Positions 15,640 to 18,535 of a stretch of 18,535 nucleotides of DNA are shown here, in pieces. Positions within the stretch are counted from its first letter, which is position 1. The number at the start of each line of letters is the position of its first letter. Both the position numbers and the translations under genes were made by a program. The notes under the pieces were generated by a model that saw only the letters and a list, made by a program, of their open reading frames with translations, was not told the DNA's origin and did no database searches. The DNA is from JAIBBG01 sp046304755 (GTDB lineage Bacteria > Bacteroidota > Bacteroidia > Flavobacteriales_D > Sanyastnellaceae), in the NCBI GenBank assembly GCA_046304755.1, contig JBKCDO010000121.1, positions 1-18,535 of the forward strand. Direction: 5' to 3'.

Positions 15640-17130
15640 GTGAAAATTTTAGGAAGAATACTTTATCTCACAGGAGCATTCCTGTTGAATGCAGTTCGGG
15701 CGCAAGCACAAGAAGGTTCATTGTTGGCAGACTTTACTGTGAATGACATCAACGGTAACAGCCACTCGCTGTACTCGACATTGGACGAAGGAAAGACGGT
15801 TGTTCTTTTTTGCTTTGCCACATGGGATAGTCAAGCGTGGGAGTTCTATCAGCAACAAACATTGGAAACATTTGCCGCGAATTATGGCGCGGATGGCACC
15901 AACCAATGTGAGGTGTGGAGAATTGAAAGTGAACCGTCAAATACGCAAGCCCAATTATCAGGACCTGCAGCCATTGCGGGTAATCCGGCTACAGATACCT
16001 ATGGCAATTGGATAGAAAACTCCTCACTGCCTTTAATCGACAGCAGTTTCATTGCAACACAGTTGGGCCTTGATTATTTACCGGTCGTTGTGATTGTGTG
16101 TCCCGATCGTGTCGTTCGCTTCGCAGATGCGACGGGATATTACGCGCTGGAACAAGCCGTACTTTTCAATAGCTGTCAATCAATAACCGAAGGGTATGAT
16201 CCGGCGATTTTTTCACCTGTGGTGTATCGCAACTGTGGAAATGATACGATCGACATACAACTTGTCGTAAAGAATCTAGGCACTGAGCTGCTCAGTAACG
16301 CTACCATAGCCATCAGTGGTGGTGCTGATGGTGGAGTTTACTCGTGGAGCGGTGAGCTAGCTACCTATGCTTCAGACACGTTGCTACTCGAGGGCATCAC
16401 CTTAATCAGTGATAACCCCATTCGCATAGCATTAAGTGAGCAGAACGCAAATACGACCAATGACTCCTTGCAGACGCAATCAGCGCTTGGTTATGCGCAG
16501 CAACTTGTGAAGCTTGAATTGGCGCTGGATAATTATCCTGAGGAGGTCAGCTGGGAAATTCGCGACGATCAAGATTCTGTGATCTATAACGGTGGTGGAT
16601 ATACTATTCCTTATCAATTCATCACCGGTATTTTCCAATTGCCGGTAACAGGTTGTTATTCTTTCTTCTTACATGACACCAACGGTGACGGTTTGCACGG
16701 AAGTCAGTATGGCGGGTTTGATGGATTTTGTACGTTCTTCAGCATGTATGATTCGCTGACAACAGATGCTGAACTCTTCTTCTACGATGGCTCATACAAT
16801 TTCTCCGAAACACCCAATACCGCAGCATTCCTGCAATACGGCTTTGAGTCAGGATCTTCATTGAATGTCGCATCACCATCTGAGCATGGATTGGTGTGTT
16901 TTCCTAATCCGGTTGAGACTGTTCTGCACATCAATCGGCCAAATACACAAGGACCCGCTCAACTTTCCATCACCGATGCTCTAGGCAGACTTTGCCATAG
17001 TCAAACATTGACGGCCTTTGAAACAACTGTTGATGTGAACACTGCAACCTGGGAGGCCGGATACTATCAAGCAACAGTTTCTACAGCTGAATCCACATTC
17101 ACTTTCCGCATCATTGTCAGAAAACCTTAA
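15640..17130 (+). CDS. T9SS type A secreted protein with cysteine-less thioredoxin-like domain
   Basis: A 496-residue secreted protein. A GTG start begins a good signal peptide (1 to about 24, ending RAQAQ); no other start keeps it. Residues about 25-180 are a thioredoxin/TlpA-like domain: ADFTVNDINGNSHSL, then VVLFCFATWDSQAWEF, then LDYLPVVVIV with the probable cis-proline P148. The CxxC site is replaced by D63-S-Q-A66, so it cannot do thiol exchange there. A beta-rich CARDB-like region (about 200-285) follows, then a second beta-domain with HDTNGDGLHGSQYG (about 345-358), resembling a calcium-binding loop. From about residue 418 to 496 is a T9SS type A sorting tail (CFPNPVETVLHI, ITDALGR, EAGYYQATV). 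The intact TlpA-like gene follows 43 bp later. It may be a redox-dead scaffold or binding protein. Confidence 0.8.
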   Translation: MKILGRILYLTGAFLLNAVRAQAQEGSLLADFTVNDINGNSHSLYSTLDEGKTVVLFCFATWDSQAWEFYQQQTLETFAANYGADGTNQCEVWRIESEPSNTQAQLSGPAAIAGNPATDTYGNWIENSSLPLIDSSFIATQLGLDYLPVVVIVCPDRVVRFADATGYYALEQAVLFNSCQSITEGYDPAIFSPVVYRNCGNDTIDIQLVVKNLGTELLSNATIAISGGADGGVYSWSGELATYASDTLLLEGITLISDNPIRIALSEQNANTTNDSLQTQSALGYAQQLVKLELALDNYPEEVSWEIRDDQDSVIYNGGGYTIPYQFITGIFQLPVTGCYSFFLHDTNGDGLHGSQYGGFDGFCTFFSMYDSLTTDAELFFYDGSYNFSETPNTAAFLQYGFESGSSLNVASPSEHGLVCFPNPVETVLHINRPNTQGPAQLSITDALGRLCHSQTLTAFETTVDVNTATWEAGYYQATVSTAESTFTFRIIVRKP

Positions 17131-17135
17131 CTTTG
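17128..17135 (+). promoter_or_regulatory. Candidate -7 box of the TlpA-like gene
   Basis: TAACTTTG matches TAnnTTTG perfectly and overlaps the stop codon of the preceding gene. It would start transcription about 30 bases before the ATG at 17174. No TTG at the right -33 distance was found, so read-through from the preceding gene is also possible. Confidence 0.4.
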
Positions 17136-17173
17136 GTATGCTCCTTGAAAAGCGCCGAGCCCAACATTTTTCC

Positions 17174-17662
17174 ATGAAAAAAATTCTCTTTACCCTTTGC
17201 GCAGTTGCCTTGAGTGCAACTGTTTTCGCACAAACCGCAGCACTTCCAAATACAACACTGAAAGATCTGGACGGCAATCCGGTAGAAACCTCCAAACTAT
17301 CTAACGACGGCAAGCCCATGCTAATCTGCTTCTGGGCCACGTGGTGCAGTCCATGTAAAAAAGAGCTCAACACCTATGCGGAATATTACGATCAGTGGAA
17401 AGAAGAAACGGGTGTTAAAATTTATGCGGTGACGATTGACGATCAGCGCACCGTGAACAGCGTGAAGCCTTATGTGAACTCCGTTGCCTGGGAATATGAC
17501 ATTCTCTCGGATGTGAACAAGACATTCTCGCAAGCCATGGGCGTGAATTCTCCGCCTCACACCTTCTTATTGAACGGTAAAGGAGAAATCGTATGGCAGC
17601 ACGTGGGATATACACCCGGCGATGAGGAGGAAGTGCATGAGCAATTACTGAAATTGAAATAA
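17174..17662 (+). CDS. TlpA-like thiol-disulfide oxidoreductase, exported
   Basis: A 162-residue periplasmic thioredoxin-fold protein with signal peptide 1-20 (ATVFAQ). The active site is WATWCSPCKKEL with C58 and C61, and the cis-proline is P128 in NSPPHTFLL. The order of elements (LPNTTLKDLDGNPVETSKL, the active site, then VKIYAVTIDD) is that of the TlpA/ResA family and the length is close to the minimal family unit. It would reduce or shuffle disulfides in exported proteins, using electrons from a membrane partner not in this window. The reading frame extends upstream to a TTG at 17114, but the ATG at 17174 begins the signal peptide. It lies between two T9SS cargo genes, one with a cysteine-less copy of this fold and one with eight cysteines, making those proteins plausible partners. 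Confidence 0.85.
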   Translation: MKKILFTLCAVALSATVFAQTAALPNTTLKDLDGNPVETSKLSNDGKPMLICFWATWCSPCKKELNTYAEYYDQWKEETGVKIYAVTIDDQRTVNSVKPYVNSVAWEYDILSDVNKTFSQAMGVNSPPHTFLLNGKGEIVWQHVGYTPGDEEEVHEQLLKLK

Positions 17663-17736
17663 GCTCTCCAACAACAAAAATCCAAGAGTCTATCTCTTTC
17701 TTCAAAGGACAAACCACAGTCTATGGCCGCTCACAC

Positions 17737-17744
17737 TAAATTTG
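17737..17744 (+). promoter_or_regulatory. Candidate -7 box of the cysteine-rich T9SS gene
   Basis: TAAATTTG is a perfect TAnnTTTG match, placing a start about 15 bases before the ATG at 17765. No clear -33 TTG is present at 17-23 bp, so strength is uncertain. With the 102-bp gap it suggests independent transcription. Confidence 0.45.
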
Positions 17745-17764
17745 ACTATTCAATACTTGATACG

Positions 17765-18487
17765 ATGAAAAAACATTTACTCCTTTCCATTGGCCTGTTA
17801 ACCTCCTTCTTTGCATCCGCTCAGTTCATTGAGTTGAGTGGCGAAACCAACACAGTGTTGGGCACCTCATCGAACACCACCGAGGTGATGAGCGCACACT
17901 GGGATGTCATCAATATTTCGGGCGTAGGTCGTGACGTTCGTTGCAGCCGAGAAATTCTCTCGACCGTTGCCGGTGCCGAGCATCAGTTTTGTTGGGGAGA
18001 AATATGCGGCCCATGGGGAACTACTGGAGAACTTTCAACGGAGATTGTGACCATTGCAGACGGCGACACTTCATCATCGTTTTACTGTAAGTATCGTCAC
18101 CTGGGAAATCCGGGGCAAAGCACTGTTCGCTTTTGCTGGTACGATCCCAACGATGGTAGCTACCAATTGTGCTATGATGTGAATTTCTGTGTGGATCAGG
18201 CGTGCATAATCACCGTAGAAGAGACAACATCGGCAGCGCTCTGGAGCATTTCTCCTAACCCATTGTCCGATTTATCGGCTTTGCGCTTTTCCTTCCCGAC
18301 AAATCCGACAGACGCTCACTTTGTGATGTATGATCAATTCGGTCGCTTGTTGGAAGATCGCACGCTCACTAACAAAGAAGGCATCATCATGCTCGATGGC
18401 GCGCGTTTCGAGAATGGCATTTACTTCTGCCAACTGATTGATTCCGGCGTTAGCTCGCAGGTTCAACGCCTGGTGGTGAGTAAGTAA
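17765..18487 (+). CDS. T9SS type A secreted protein with eight-cysteine N-terminal domain
   Basis: A 240-residue secreted protein. The signal peptide is 1-20 (FFASAQ). The mature N-terminal domain (21 to about 155) is a compact beta-rich domain with eight cysteines at 60, 76, 81, 108, 124, 136, 142 and 147, including HQFCWGEICGPWG and YQLCYDVNFCVDQAC. The even number and spacing suggest up to four disulfides. Residues about 158-240 are a T9SS type A sorting tail: WSISPNPLSD, MYDQFGRLL, ENGIYFCQL and RLVVSK, with one further cysteine at 222. ATG at 17765 is chosen over an upstream in-frame ATG at 17723 because it begins a clean signal peptide. It follows the TlpA-like gene by 102 bp. I recognise the sorting tail but not the N-terminal domain's function. 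Confidence 0.8.
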   Translation: MKKHLLLSIGLLTSFFASAQFIELSGETNTVLGTSSNTTEVMSAHWDVINISGVGRDVRCSREILSTVAGAEHQFCWGEICGPWGTTGELSTEIVTIADGDTSSSFYCKYRHLGNPGQSTVRFCWYDPNDGSYQLCYDVNFCVDQACIITVEETTSAALWSISPNPLSDLSALRFSFPTNPTDAHFVMYDQFGRLLEDRTLTNKEGIIMLDGARFENGIYFCQLIDSGVSSQVQRLVVSK

Positions 18488-18517
18488 TGATATCCATCCT
18501 ACGGAGGTGTAGATAGG

Positions 18518-18535
18518 GGACGATTATCTTCGTCC
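18518..18535 (+). terminator. Hairpin at the window edge, possible terminator stem
   Basis: GGACGA (18518-18523) and TCGTCC (18530-18535) form a perfect 6-bp stem with a 6-base loop, 30 bp after the last stop codon. The window ends at the last stem base, so the T run that would confirm a terminator cannot be seen. Confidence 0.35.

Noticed and set aside
1..18535. Mobile elements, CRISPR arrays, tRNA/rRNA genes, toxin-antitoxin or phage-defence genes
   Set aside because: No transposase or integrase, no regularly spaced direct repeats, no RNA gene signatures and no defence-type domains were found on either strand.

Overview
The window reads as a chromosomal segment of a Bacteroidota bacterium, most likely of the Flavobacteriia. 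The evidence is two proteins with type A type IX secretion (T9SS) tails, one with a type B gliding-type (CHU_C) tail, a DUF6089/PorG-like barrel, a DUF6029-like barrel and an Omp28-like lipoprotein. It also has TAnnTTTG-type -7 promoter boxes and almost no Shine-Dalgarno sequences. I see no rRNA, tRNA, CRISPR array, insertion sequence, integrase or phage gene. Fourteen intact protein genes fill nearly all of it, and no stretch over 300 bases lacks a gene.

Region 1 (1-3164, + strand) is the end of a surface-sugar locus: an SpsF-like nucleotidyltransferase, a class III (glutamate-1-semialdehyde-type) aminotransferase and an SDR dehydrogenase with features I associate with PtmA. Such trios occur in nonulosonic-acid or unusual amino-sugar clusters for glycosylating surface structures. 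A 59-codon startless reading frame on the minus strand lies between the second and third genes.

Region 2 (3171-7713) holds a T9SS type B cargo protein with Fn3-like modules (-), a nitronate monooxygenase family flavoenzyme (-) and a DUF6089/PorG-like outer-membrane barrel (+), followed by a clear bidirectional terminator. Region 3 (7724-9033, -) is a translationally coupled wcaF-like acetyltransferase and family 2 glycosyltransferase pair. Region 4 (9119-12319, +) is a 1066-residue secreted Asp-box (sortilin/BNR-like) propeller protein with a highly charged insert.

Region 5 (12306-18487) is the most interesting part. Two divergent transcription units share a 108-bp intergenic region. The leftward unit encodes a DUF6029-like barrel, a CxxC-bearing Omp28-like lipoprotein and a small PorT-like barrel, with gaps of 5 bp and then a 1-bp overlap. 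The rightward genes encode a T9SS-exported thioredoxin fold that has lost both active-site cysteines, an intact TlpA-like oxidoreductase (CSPC), and a T9SS-exported protein whose N-terminal domain has eight cysteines. Together they suggest an envelope disulfide/export module, in which TlpA/Omp28-type redox proteins would act on secreted cysteine-rich proteins and on a barrel whose only two cysteines form a CIGGVC hairpin. The functional link is inference from content and arrangement.
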